In this document: piece by piece, positions 9,410 to 17,432 of the stretch
Layout of the letters: each line of letters starts with the position of its first letter
Numbering within the stretch: the stretch's first letter is position 1
Assembly (NCBI GenBank): GCA_965199005.1
Contig: CBDAQK010000001.1
Span: 2,542,001-2,606,000 of the forward strand
DNA length: 64,000 nt
Reading direction: 5' to 3'
DNA from: LMUY01 sp965199005
Lineage (GTDB): Bacteria; Pseudomonadota; Alphaproteobacteria; Acetobacterales; Acetobacteraceae
Position numbers and translations under genes: made by a program
Notes under the pieces: model-generated
Databases searched by the model: none
What the model was told of the DNA's origin: nothing
Seen by the model: the letters and a program-made list of their open reading frames with translations, nothing else

Positions 9410-10566
9410 GGCTCTCATCGCGTTGTCTGTTGAACAATGATATCCTCTGCCTGCGGCGGAGAGGCGAGGATGGATCATACTGCTTTTGAGGCTTGGTTGA
9501 GGGCAATCGGCGCGATGAGCGCTGTCCAGCGAAGTGTCACGTTTCGCGTGCTTGCTCTGGCGGAGGCGAAAATGGATGCAGAGGTGGACCTCTGGCTTTG
9601 TGCTGCCGAAGTCGTTTCCCCGTTGCCGGATGCCATGGAGACGGCGGATCATGCGACGACTGCGTCGCTGATCGTCTCGCTTGCAGGTCCGGATGCGTTG
9701 GCGAGTGCGGCACAGGCCCGTATCGAGCGCGACGGGTGCCCGCATTGTGCAAGTCACAGACTTCAGCGTTGGGGAAGTTCTGCGGGTCTGCCGCGCTATC
9801 GGTGCGTGGATTGCCGTCGCAGCTTCAATGCGTTGACAGGCACGTCGCTGGCTGGGCTGCGAAAGAAGGACCGCTGGGCAGACCATGCGCAAGCCATGAT
9901 AAGCGGCGACACCCTCGCTCAATCCGCCAAGCGGTGCGGCGTGGCGTTCAGCACGGCATTCCGTTGGCGGCATCGCTTTCTCGCCGCTCCCGCGGTGGAC
10001 AAGCCGACCAAACTCACCGGGATCGTCGAGGCCGACGAGACGTTCATTTTGGAATCGTTCAAGGGAAAACGGTCCGACATGCCGCGTCCCTCGCGCAAGC
10101 GTGGCGGAAAAGCCAAGAAGCGCGGCTTGTCCAAGGAGCAGATACCGGTGCTGGTGGCGCGGGATCGAAACGGCGTTACCACCGACGCTGTTCTGCCCCA
10201 ACTGGATCGCGTCGCCGTCACCAGCGCGCTTGAAGGCGTCGTGACCTCGGACAATCAACTCTGTTGCGACGGCGGCAAGGCGATCGTCGGCTTCGCGCGC
10301 AAAGGCCAAATTCCCTGCTGTATTCTCCCTTCGCCGGGAGGACCGATGCGCGACGCTCCCAATCTTCATATCAACAACGTCAACGCATACCATGGACGGT
10401 TGAAAGAATGGCTGCGGCCATTCCACGGCGTCGCCACCAAATATCTTGGAAACTACCTCGGCTGGCGCCGCACGCTCGAAGCGTTCGGCACCGATGCCGA
10501 GCAGCGTGGCTGGTTGCTATCAGCCGTCGGCATCCAAGTCTGCCAACAGCCAACGGGATAAGAGCC
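9410..10566 (+). mobile_element. Complete IS1595-family insertion sequence, 1157 bp
   Basis: The ends are 23-bp imperfect inverted repeats beginning GGCTCT (9410-9432 and the complement of 10544-10566; 20 of 23 bases match). The element is flanked by perfect 8-bp direct repeats AATTCAAA at 9402-9409 and 10567-10574, the target-duplication size known for the IS1595 family. It encodes one transposase whose stop codon lies inside the right repeat. Intact ends, intact gene and a perfect duplication indicate a recent insertion. Confidence 0.92.
9470..10561 (+). CDS. IS1595-family transposase, 363 aa
   Basis: I start this at the ATG at 9470, with GGAGAGG just upstream; the frame extends back to 9437. 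It has an N-terminal zinc ribbon (CPHC ... RYRCVDCRRSFN, about residues 90-125), a helix-turn-helix region, then the ISXO2-like DDE domain. That domain starts with VEADETFI and ends with the NxxNxxHxxLK-type block (NLHINNVNAYHGRLKEWL). The enzyme cuts and joins the element's ends during transposition. Length and motifs look complete, so it is probably functional. Confidence 0.93.
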   Translation: MDHTAFEAWLRAIGAMSAVQRSVTFRVLALAEAKMDAEVDLWLCAAEVVSPLPDAMETADHATTASLIVSLAGPDALASAAQARIERDGCPHCASHRLQRWGSSAGLPRYRCVDCRRSFNALTGTSLAGLRKKDRWADHAQAMISGDTLAQSAKRCGVAFSTAFRWRHRFLAAPAVDKPTKLTGIVEADETFILESFKGKRSDMPRPSRKRGGKAKKRGLSKEQIPVLVARDRNGVTTDAVLPQLDRVAVTSALEGVVTSDNQLCCDGGKAIVGFARKGQIPCCILPSPGGPMRDAPNLHINNVNAYHGRLKEWLRPFHGVATKYLGNYLGWRRTLEAFGTDAEQRGWLLSAVGIQVCQQPTG

Positions 10567-10574
10567 AATTCAAA

Positions 10575-11078
10575 CTAGCACGCAATTGCCTGCAAAAGAA
10601 AATATCAGCCTATAGCAACGGCCTAACATTTATTTGTGCCGATAACTTTGCGTTTGTGCGGGTAACCTTGGCCAGCGACAAGGCAGCAACTCTTTCGGCC
10701 TGCCAAACCAAAACTGGTGGGGGCGATATTCCTGATATAACCGTAACTAACGCGCTTAGTTAGGGTTATATCAGGAATTCTACCCTCCTGACTGCCGCCC
10801 GCCGCTGACTCGAATGCCTGCCAATCACGCTGATTCCGTGTCTGGTTCTGCAGGGATCACCGGGGCAGTGCGCTAGCCGAGGCCGGGGAGCGCGACCACG
10901 TGGTCCAGATTGTCGCGCGACAAACGACCGGAAGTTTCCTGATCAGCATCTCCGCGAGAGTTATCGGATATGGGGCCGGATGACCGATTCAAATAGAGGG
11001 CCCCAGTCGCGAGGCGTGGTTGCTGCAGTGCCTCCGGGGTTCCGTCCCGGAGGTGCCGCCTCGCCGTTCTTGCGGGGC
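10575..11078. other. Intergenic DNA holding a long inverted repeat
   Basis: No gene is supported. Apart from the 51-bp inverted repeat at 10728-10778, I see only short random frames. The segment is a little richer in A and T around 10570-10640 than the surroundings. Confidence 0.4.
10728..10778. repeat. Near-perfect 23-bp inverted repeat with 5-base loop
   Basis: The left arm at 10728-10750 begins ATTCCTGATATAACCG. The right arm at 10756-10778 is its complement with a single mismatch, and the loop is CGCGC. The arms are AT-rich in a GC-rich context. It is too long and symmetrical for an ordinary terminator and lacks a T-run. It could be a recombination or binding site, or the fused ends of a lost mobile element. 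Confidence 0.85.
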
Positions 11079-11432
11079 TAGTTCATCAACTCGACGATGT
11101 TGCCGCGGGAGTCCAGGCTGAGCACCAACCAGACTTTATTGGTGGAGCCCTCCGGCGAGGAGAGCGTGGGCGCCCCCCGCTGGTCCACAAAGACCGTGTC
11201 TTCCCAGACTTCGAACACCGAGACGACCACTGCGCCCGGGGGCAAGCTTCAAGGGGCTTGCCCGCCCGGCGGCGAAGCGCAGAGCCTCGGCGATCGACCG
11301 CCCGTGCCCCCAATTCGCCAAGCCCCACGCGTAGTAGCTCGGTATTTCCGTCCCTGGCGAACCCTCCTCCGGAAGCGATTTATGGAACTCCTGACCCTCT
11401 GGGGTCTTGGCGGTTTGAACATAAACGGGCAT
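11079..11432 (-). pseudogene. Small hypothetical gene with a 1-base frameshift in a homopolymer
   Basis: The ATG at 11432 has AGGGAG seven bases upstream and opens MPVYVQTAKTPEGQEFHKSL, which reads well up to about residue 65. In a second frame, coding sequence continues (GAVVVSVFEVWEDTVFVDQR ... LSLDSRGNIVELMN) to the stop at 11079. The two halves join if one base is removed from the five-G run (plus strand) at 11238-11242. The restored product is about 117 residues, cytoplasmic and of unknown family. Either the gene is inactivated or the run length is a sequencing error. Confidence 0.6.
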
Positions 11433-12021
11433 ATGCATACTCCCTTTGAATAAACAGCAGGTTCCATCAGATAAATGTCTGCTGCATCTATTATACCATG
11501 TCATTTCGATAAATCAAAAATCTTTGATATTTATATAATAGGAAATATACATGATTTTATACTCGGATAATTCGAAACTATCTGGCCTGTTTGTTGTGCC
11601 GTATTTATTTTTGGCTTCTGTTGGTTGTTGTATTGCGCAACTAGCAATCAAGAGGCGGCGGGGTGGGCTCGCGGGTAACTACCGGGTCGAGGAGATCCAT
11701 CGCTCGCGAAGTCACGGCAGCCATGATGGAGCCTCGGTATGACGGCGAACGCATGACGAGCACGTCCCAGCAATGTCCGGTACTGAATGGAATCCAGTTC
11801 CATTCCTGCGAAACCGGGATCGCGCGCCACAGCCTCTTTCTGGATCTCCACCCTCGGCCAGTGATGTAGGCCTCCATAGTCCAACTCGTTCACTTTCACG
11901 AAACCGGGTTGAGGTTTGATAGGCTTGCTTTGCGAACGCATCGCGGGAGCGGGTTCCTATGGCGTGCAGACCTGGAAAACCGAAAATGGCATGGAAAGAG
12001 GCACCCCGTGATTTGCCAGGC
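11433..12021. other. AT-rich patch and weak coding traces
   Basis: Bases 11480-11640 are strikingly AT-rich for this window and include a 64-codon frame at 11551 beginning with a hydrophobic stretch (LFVVPYLFLASVGCCIAQL), which I do not trust as a gene. The rest holds a possible minus-strand remnant at 11641-11941. Confidence 0.35.
11641..11941 (-). pseudogene. Possible remnant of an unidentified gene
   Basis: One minus-strand frame reads GFVKVNELDYGGLHHWPRVE and IQYRTLLG. A second continues with WDVLVMRSPSYRGSIMAAVT and MDLLDPVVTREPTPPPLDC to a stop at 11641. Together they look like a frameshifted C-terminal fragment rather than random sequence, but I cannot assign a family. Confidence is low. 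Confidence 0.25.
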
Positions 12022-12310
12022 AATCTCCTGTTCACGGCGACCCGCACGGCGATTGGCAGCCGCTGCTGCGCGCTTGCTACCAGACGCCGCCGGCGGGGGT
12101 GGTAATCCCCGGCGACTGCGGACTGGCCTTTCCGCCTAGGCAGCAGCTCGCTCCTATATTTGACGCAGGCATCCGCGTCAGGTGGATATCCGGAAACCGC
12201 GATGTCGACCACGAGGAGTGACACGATCGGCTGCTCGGCGACTACCCCGAAGGATCGCTGCATGCGCGTGTCGCGGACTTGGCTGGAACGCTAGCGTCGC
12301 CTTTCTCGAC
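12022..12310 (+). pseudogene. Second decayed metallophosphoesterase copy
   Basis: The plus strand reads GDPHGDWQPLLRACYQTPPA, IPGDCGLAFPPRQQLAPIFD and RWISGNRDVDHEE, followed by an in-frame TGA and then HDRLLGDYPEGSLHARVADL. It is the N-terminal third of the same protein family as the intact gene at 57625-58371. GNHD has become GNRD, and the remainder is missing. The remnant runs directly into a degenerate transposase segment. Confidence 0.75.
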
Positions 12311-12339
12311 GCCGTGCGTAGGTCGATTCGAGCCATCCG

Positions 12340-12740
12340 CAGGTGCTCGGCGACACCGTCATCGACCCGGCGTTGCTGACGTCTGTCGAGCGCATCCACT
12401 ACGGCCGCTTCCAGCGGCGGCAGGAGAACAGTCAAGCCAGCAAGGCGCTCTCCGCGGCAGGGAGGTCGTTCAAGGAGATTACCTGTAGCACCGGCCGCAG
12501 CCGCAAGCTGGTCGCAGCGTACTGCGCGGCGGTGACGGCGACCTGTTCCGTTGTCGCATCAAGACGCTGGAGCCCCACACGCCAATGCTCCGGGCCGAAT
12601 GGAAGGCGGGCTGACGCAACGTGGCCGAGCTCTGACGTCGCCTGTGCGACAGCGGCTTCAGATGTGGCCTGCGATTCGTAATGAAGTGGGCCGCCCGACA
12701 GCTACGGAGCGAGATGGCAGGATTGGGGCTCTACCGCACG
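12340..12740 (+). pseudogene. Degenerate ISL3-type transposase fragment
   Basis: Frames across this segment give IHYGRFQRRQENSQ, then GRSFKEITCSTGRSRKLV (a helix-turn-helix like that of ISL3 transposases), then in another frame LFRCRIKTLEPHTPMLRAEW and RRLCDSGFRCGLRFVMKWAA. The order and motifs match the DNA-binding half of an ISL3-family transposase. Stops and frameshifts make it inactive, and no inverted repeats could be identified. Confidence 0.5.
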
Positions 12741-13542
12741 GTCCGCCTTCACGCGTGCTAAGCAGGCCATTGACGTCGCGGCTGATGACCATTCTAGGTC
12801 GGACGCGGTGACGGTGGCAGAAACGGCTGTGCCGGCACTTGCGACCATACGGTACTGGTCGCCTACCATGGTGGCGGCCCACTCGGGCGATGCGGCCCGC
12901 GATTGCGAGGCGCGCAACCTATGCGGTCCGCAAGAATGTCGTCCCGTTCAGCTTCTGGTCCTGGACGCCGCTCATGGCCCTGTCGCCCGTTGTGTTCCTG
13001 CTGGCGGCTGTGCTCCTGAATCCCAGGAGCCTCGCCGAGATCGCCCGCGGCACCGCCGGATACAGCAGCACCATGGTGGTTCTGCTGGTAAGGTCGGCAG
13101 TCCTCCTTACAGGAATAGGCCTGGGCCACTCACTGGAGCCCGTTTCTCCAGCCCTTGCAACGTCCGGCCATGCTGTCGCCGACGCCGAGCTGGAGCATCA
13201 CAATTCCGCAGGCGGCGAGCGCCGCAGCGACAGTTAGGCCCGTCTTCCCGCCCGGCCCGGCTTGGCCCAAGCCGTAGTCAAGAGGCTGTCGGCGACGACG
13301 TGGGCTGCCATCAACATGCCCAGACCGACTGCAATCCTCGCTGCAGTGATTGGTGTCGGCCTTCAGATTGGTCGATCCCCGCCGAACCAACCGTGGTCGC
13401 CGCTGTCAAGCCTCCCGCCGCACCTAATCTCTACCCGTAGACGGCACCTCAACCAAGTGGGGAAGTAATCAGCACTGTCAAATTTAATCAGTTAAACCCA
13501 CATTACAGCCTCGCCCGATTGATGCCAATGGCGCTTAACTAA
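12741..13542. other. Stretch without a well supported gene
   Basis: The only suggestive frame is at 12839-13237. It contains two hydrophobic runs (FWSWTPLMALSPVVFLLAAV and TMVVLLVRSAVLLTGIGL) and could be a fragment of a membrane protein, but it lacks a good start and ends in low-complexity sequence. No RNA gene or repeat is visible. Confidence 0.3.
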
Positions 13543-14049
13543 TCAAGGAACAGGCAGCACATAATATCTGAAGCAAGCACTTATTTGCGCTATAATCGCA
13601 GTCTGTGTTATTCGGTCTGGAACACCCGCACAGCGGATCACTGCGTGAAAACTATCATCCGGCTCAGGATCATCGTAAATAAACACAATTTTGTAGTTAG
13701 GCAGAGACGGAACACTTATCTGCCGCAGCTCCTGCACGGAGGCAAGTCTGGCACCGGCTGAGGTGCGGCCAACTTTTCGTTCAGCTTGTTGCTCCGCACG
13801 TTCGAGAAGTTGTGCCTCAGCCATGTTAGTGCATCGTATGACCGACCCGCCGTCAGAGCTGCCGCAAGTGTTAGACGGAGGCACTTTACCCGACCAAAAC
13901 AACTCATTGCGGGGGAACGGGTCAAGCCCGTTAGCAACTCCGGCACTGTGACGCAGGCGCGCCACCGTTTCCGTGTCGTACACAGCTGCCACGTCTTGGC
14001 CGCAGGACGCCAAGCTGTCAGAGGTGGTAGTCCAGTCCCGCCGGCTCAA
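13543..14049 (-). CDS. Hypothetical protein, 168 aa, second gene of a two-gene module
   Basis: The start codon overlaps the stop of the preceding gene (ATGA at 14046-14049). The middle of the protein is charged and Gln/Ala-rich (NMAEAQLLERAEQQAERKV). The C-terminus is better ordered (VPSLPNYKIVFIYDDPEPDD, then HAVIRCAGVPDRITQ). No signal peptide or membrane segment is present. The lower GC content here than in the metabolic clusters suggests horizontal transfer. I do not recognise the function. The coupling implies that it acts with the upstream protein, as in toxin-antitoxin or defence pairs, but that is only inference. Confidence 0.65.
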   Translation of the reverse strand: MSRRDWTTTSDSLASCGQDVAAVYDTETVARLRHSAGVANGLDPFPRNELFWSGKVPPSNTCGSSDGGSVIRCTNMAEAQLLERAEQQAERKVGRTSAGARLASVQELRQISVPSLPNYKIVFIYDDPEPDDSFHAVIRCAGVPDRITQTAIIAQISACFRYYVLPVP

Positions 14050-14459
14050 ACTACGGCTTTAATCGCTGAAATTATGTCAGGTGACGCTTCGGAATGCTCA
14101 TACTGCCGATCTGTGCCGAACGGTTCCTGATATAGCAAGCCGCCTATGCAGTAAGCTATCACGTGTCCATCGCCCAAAAAAGCGACAGTCGCAAACCGCC
14201 TGTCGGCAACCAGCCACCGCAAGCCGACCTCGCCATCGGCGCTCAAATATGCATCAGGTGCGGGAAGCTCAGCCGACTGCACTTCTCGGATGAAGCCGCG
14301 CAGAGACTGAAGGGCAATCCGAGATGGCGCCTCGGCTCCATCTCCGTCCCAATCGTAATTTAATGATTTCCAACCGTCTATCCGGGTCATCAACCTATCC
14401 CAAGCGGACGACGGCGTGGCATGGGATGCGTTATTAAACGACGCCTGACGCAACTCCAT
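14046..14459 (-). CDS. Hypothetical protein, 137 aa, first gene of a two-gene module
   Basis: I choose the ATG at 14459 (MELRQASFNNASHATPSSAW) rather than the longer frame to 14591. The core WKSLNYDWDGDGAEAPS followed by PDAYLSADGEVGLRWLVAD resembles a common type of small uncharacterised proteins with a W-D-G-x-G-A-x-x-P-S motif and a later DGEVxLxW strand. Such proteins are usually found in small accessory modules with a partner gene. No catalytic residues can be named. Confidence 0.65.
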   Translation of the reverse strand: MELRQASFNNASHATPSSAWDRLMTRIDGWKSLNYDWDGDGAEAPSRIALQSLRGFIREVQSAELPAPDAYLSADGEVGLRWLVADRRFATVAFLGDGHVIAYCIGGLLYQEPFGTDRQYEHSEASPDIISAIKAVV

Positions 14460-14591
14460 GGTGTCTAGTGCCCCAATCCGGCAAGGCCGCCAAACGATAA
14501 CAGTTGCATTTGCGCAGCCTCCCTGTGATAAATTTCCGACACTGTTGCTTAAAGACACCAACGCTCGACTTTGTCGATCGGGAACCGACAC

Positions 14592-15761
14592 TTGTCAACT
14601 CCCCCGGTCAGCCTGGGTTCTTTTATTTGTCGTATCAATGTGAGCGCGATGCCTTAAGCCATCATAAACCTCAGAGCGGGCAGTATGAAGGCAGCTGTCA
14701 GAGAAAACACCAGTTTGAGTCCGAGCGGACCTGAGCCCATCGGTCGCGTGCCGACTCGGCCGGATCTGCCGCTCTCCCATGCCGTGCCTCCACACAGTTG
14801 ATGGGGCAACTGGCCGTTGAAGCCGATGATAGGACAGAGAGTGGACTTTATGGCATCGACCGCATGGACGTGGTGAATACCGCTACGAAACGCCCTGTGA
14901 GGGAATGGTCCAAACTTGGCTGTCTTAATCGTCGGCGTCGGGCAGGCGGGTGCCAGAGCCTTGGTATGCAGAAGCGCTTCTAATCACGTTCGCCAGTGTC
15001 TCCCGCAATTACGATGGCCCGACTGGCATTCATAAAAGCATGCGTTGTGCCATCGGCAGCCCAGCATCTTCCTTGCTAGAACTATCCGCGGGCGCAATGG
15101 AGGCTGTCCTTGGTGGCGTCCCGACCGTGAAGGCCGCGCCTTACCGCTGAACGACGGGTTCGGCCCGCACACGGCGCGTCGTTCGTGGCATTACGACAGG
15201 TTTCAGTAAGTCCTTTTCCGGAGGATGCGTGGTTGCCAGGGTGACCGTCCGCATCAGACACCAGGGCGCTGAACCTTGCCCGGTTGAAAAGCTCCCGCGG
15301 TCGCGCAGGCAATATCTTGGATTGCGGTCACCGGCGCCGCTCGGCCACTTCAGACAGGAGCTCCACCCGCGGTAACCCTCCTCAAGGCCGGGCGTGCATA
15401 ACGCAGCTGACCATCCCAGGCTGGCACGACCGCTGTCTGCGCCGTTGCTGTTGCACCGTCCACCTAATGGACAGGGTTGCAAACTGCACGATGCAGCTTG
15501 CTGAAAGTGCGGAAGTCCGCGGCACGCACAAGGCTTGCCACATTCAAAGGCCGCAAACTCACCGATGTATCGAAATCCCTCCAGACGTTCCGGCGGGGCG
15601 ATCCGGTGCCTGGCATGCCACTCACTCTATGCGAGGTTGGCGGCGCAGGTAAGTCGTATCTGCCTGGCTATCGATCCGGACGTGTTCGATGCTACGTTGA
15701 GCGCTCGCGTGGGGGCAAAGCGCTGATCCTGCGGTGACAAGACTCTGCCGACAACCTTGGA
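14592..15761. other. 1.2-kb stretch without recognisable genes
   Basis: Many short frames exist on both strands, none with conserved motifs or a good ribosome-binding site. The promoter for the 15762-19532 cassette should lie in its last 200 bases. I see no tRNA, repeat or IS end. Confidence 0.4.
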
Positions 15762-16094
15762 GTGGTCCATTTGCCTGACCTGATTGAAGTTGACGCTTCC
15801 CAACTTGCTGAATTCAGGCGCGAGCTTGCCTCCCTGATGACCGAGGTTGCCAACGGCGCCCATGCGAGAGAACTTTCCGCGGCAGGAGTGGTAGTCCCGG
15901 CCGGTTTCACTGCGAGTGATATCAAGGTGGTTCCAGCTGGCGGCCAGCCTGTCGCTGCCCAGGCGTTGATTACGCTCGCGATCAATTACTCGCCGCTAGT
16001 CGTTCTGGTCGGCAAAGACATCTGGGCGTGGGCTTGGCCGAAGCTCCGCGACGTCATGGACGGAGCTGCCAAAAAGGCCGATCCAGAAGACTGA
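15762..16094 (+). CDS. Small hypothetical protein, 110 aa, first gene of a three-gene cassette
   Basis: The GTG at 15762 is preceded by CTTGGA. The product starts with an acidic, helical segment (LIEVDASQLAEFRRELASLM). It has a stretch LITLAINYSPLVVLVG near residue 75 that is hydrophobic enough for a membrane helix or a buried strand-helix, then an Asp/Lys tail. It ends 11 bases before the start I choose for the next gene, so the two are surely co-transcribed. The family is unknown. Small first genes of this kind often encode a regulator, adaptor or immunity factor, but nothing in the sequence proves it. Confidence 0.7.
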   Translation: MVHLPDLIEVDASQLAEFRRELASLMTEVANGAHARELSAAGVVVPAGFTASDIKVVPAGGQPVAAQALITLAINYSPLVVLVGKDIWAWAWPKLRDVMDGAAKKADPED

Positions 16095-16105
16095 ACCGGC
16101 TGCCC

Positions 16106-17356
16106 GTGGCCCGCGATCTCAGCTTGCGCCATCGCAAGGCTTTCGATCTATGTTATAGCGTGAGTTGCAGTCTGCAAGAGTCCGGCGCCACACCGGACGC
16201 ACCTTATGTAGCGGTCGCGACCGAAACAGCATGCGGATTGGCGAGGGCCGAGATTTCCGTGCCTGCGCCAGGGGTGGCCTTGGGGGCGTTCCTCCAGGAG
16301 TCGCTGTCGTCGGTAATAGACGCTACGAAGCGGTCGTTGGATCGGTTGTCCGGTGGCGATGAGCAGGATGTAGCAGGCGTCGCGAGCCGAGACGATGAGA
16401 TCGATCAGGCTGTAGAGGCTGGGTATCTGGCTTTGGCAGCCCTGGGAAAGCGGATGCCTGATGAGGGTGGCTCTGCGCGCGCGCCAGCCGGTTGCGGGAT
16501 CAGCTCAGCGTTCCGGAACTGCGTTGAGGGCGCACGTCTATTTTACCTCGCGCATCTGGCCGACGAGGCCTTTCCGCTTCCCGCCATCGAACTTAGCATT
16601 GTGCATGCCAAGGCCGCCAACACCTCTTTCCCGGGGGTGCCGACGGCCTTCAATGCCGAACTCCGCTTCGATGACCGCGACAGCCGTAAAAAATCGTCCG
16701 AGCTGAGGCTCAAGGTCAGCTCCGCGGCGGTTGCCTACGGTTGCCCGGCGATCCTGCCCTACATCTTGATGCACGAGTTGCTGTGTCACTGGCCTCAGTT
16801 TGCGGGCCTGGACCGCGCCCGCTCGAATCCGCAGGAGGTGGCAAGTCTCTTCGACCACGACGCATCCTCGTTCGAGTGCGATCCGTTCGCCGAGGGCTGG
16901 ATGGACAGCTTGGTGTCTGAGGTGCTGGGCTGGCGGCCAGAGGAAGGCCGGGCTCCATACATGGCAGAGAGTGAAATTGAGACTGCGAAGCTCATCCATG
17001 GCCTGCGGACGCAATACATCACGAGGCCGTTCTTCCAGGACGCCGTGCGGATCGCCGGGAGTGCCATAGCGTCCCGCTGCGTCCGAGAACTCTACGCCAC
17101 CGATCCGTCGGCTGACAGAGCGACTGGCGGACGGGATTTCGCCAGGCTATCCTGCGAAATGAACGTAGCCCCCTGGAACTACCGCGAACGAGCCAGAGGG
17201 TGTCATCTCATCGCGGAAGCGTGCGACGCCTACCGTGATGCCGGTCAAAAGCTTAGACTGCTGGAGGCAACCTCCGCATGCATCGTCGAGGCGCTTCTTG
17301 GTTTTCGGCAAAGTCGTGACATTTACCCGCTGATGCATGCACTAGCCTCGCGTTAA
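16106..17356 (+). CDS. Zincin-like hypothetical protein with HELLCH motif, 416 aa
   Basis: I take the GTG at 16106 as start, just after the stop of the previous gene; the frame is open further upstream. Residues 223-228 read HELLCH, an HExxxH arrangement like that of dipeptidyl-peptidase III (M49), within YILMHELLCHWPQFAGLD. About 35 residues later FAEGWMDSL (Glu263) could supply the third metal ligand as in gluzincins. The rest is mostly helical, with no signal peptide, so it acts in the cytoplasm. It is known that such motifs bind zinc in peptidases; that this protein is a peptidase is inference. It lies in the middle of the three-gene cassette. Confidence 0.7.
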   Translation: MARDLSLRHRKAFDLCYSVSCSLQESGATPDAPYVAVATETACGLARAEISVPAPGVALGAFLQESLSSVIDATKRSLDRLSGGDEQDVAGVASRDDEIDQAVEAGYLALAALGKRMPDEGGSARAPAGCGISSAFRNCVEGARLFYLAHLADEAFPLPAIELSIVHAKAANTSFPGVPTAFNAELRFDDRDSRKKSSELRLKVSSAAVAYGCPAILPYILMHELLCHWPQFAGLDRARSNPQEVASLFDHDASSFECDPFAEGWMDSLVSEVLGWRPEEGRAPYMAESEIETAKLIHGLRTQYITRPFFQDAVRIAGSAIASRCVRELYATDPSADRATGGRDFARLSCEMNVAPWNYRERARGCHLIAEACDAYRDAGQKLRLLEATSACIVEALLGFRQSRDIYPLMHALASR

Positions 17357-17432
17357 TGAACGCGTGGGACACTTGTCCCGCGCGCCTGGCGCGCTTACTC
17401 TGTGTTGCGGAGCAGCTGTGAGCGGATGGAAT

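Noticed and set aside
12808..13440. Overlapping frames of 130-210 codons
   Set aside because: One has hydrophobic runs, but starts are poor and the ends are low-complexity; I note it only as a possible membrane-protein scrap.
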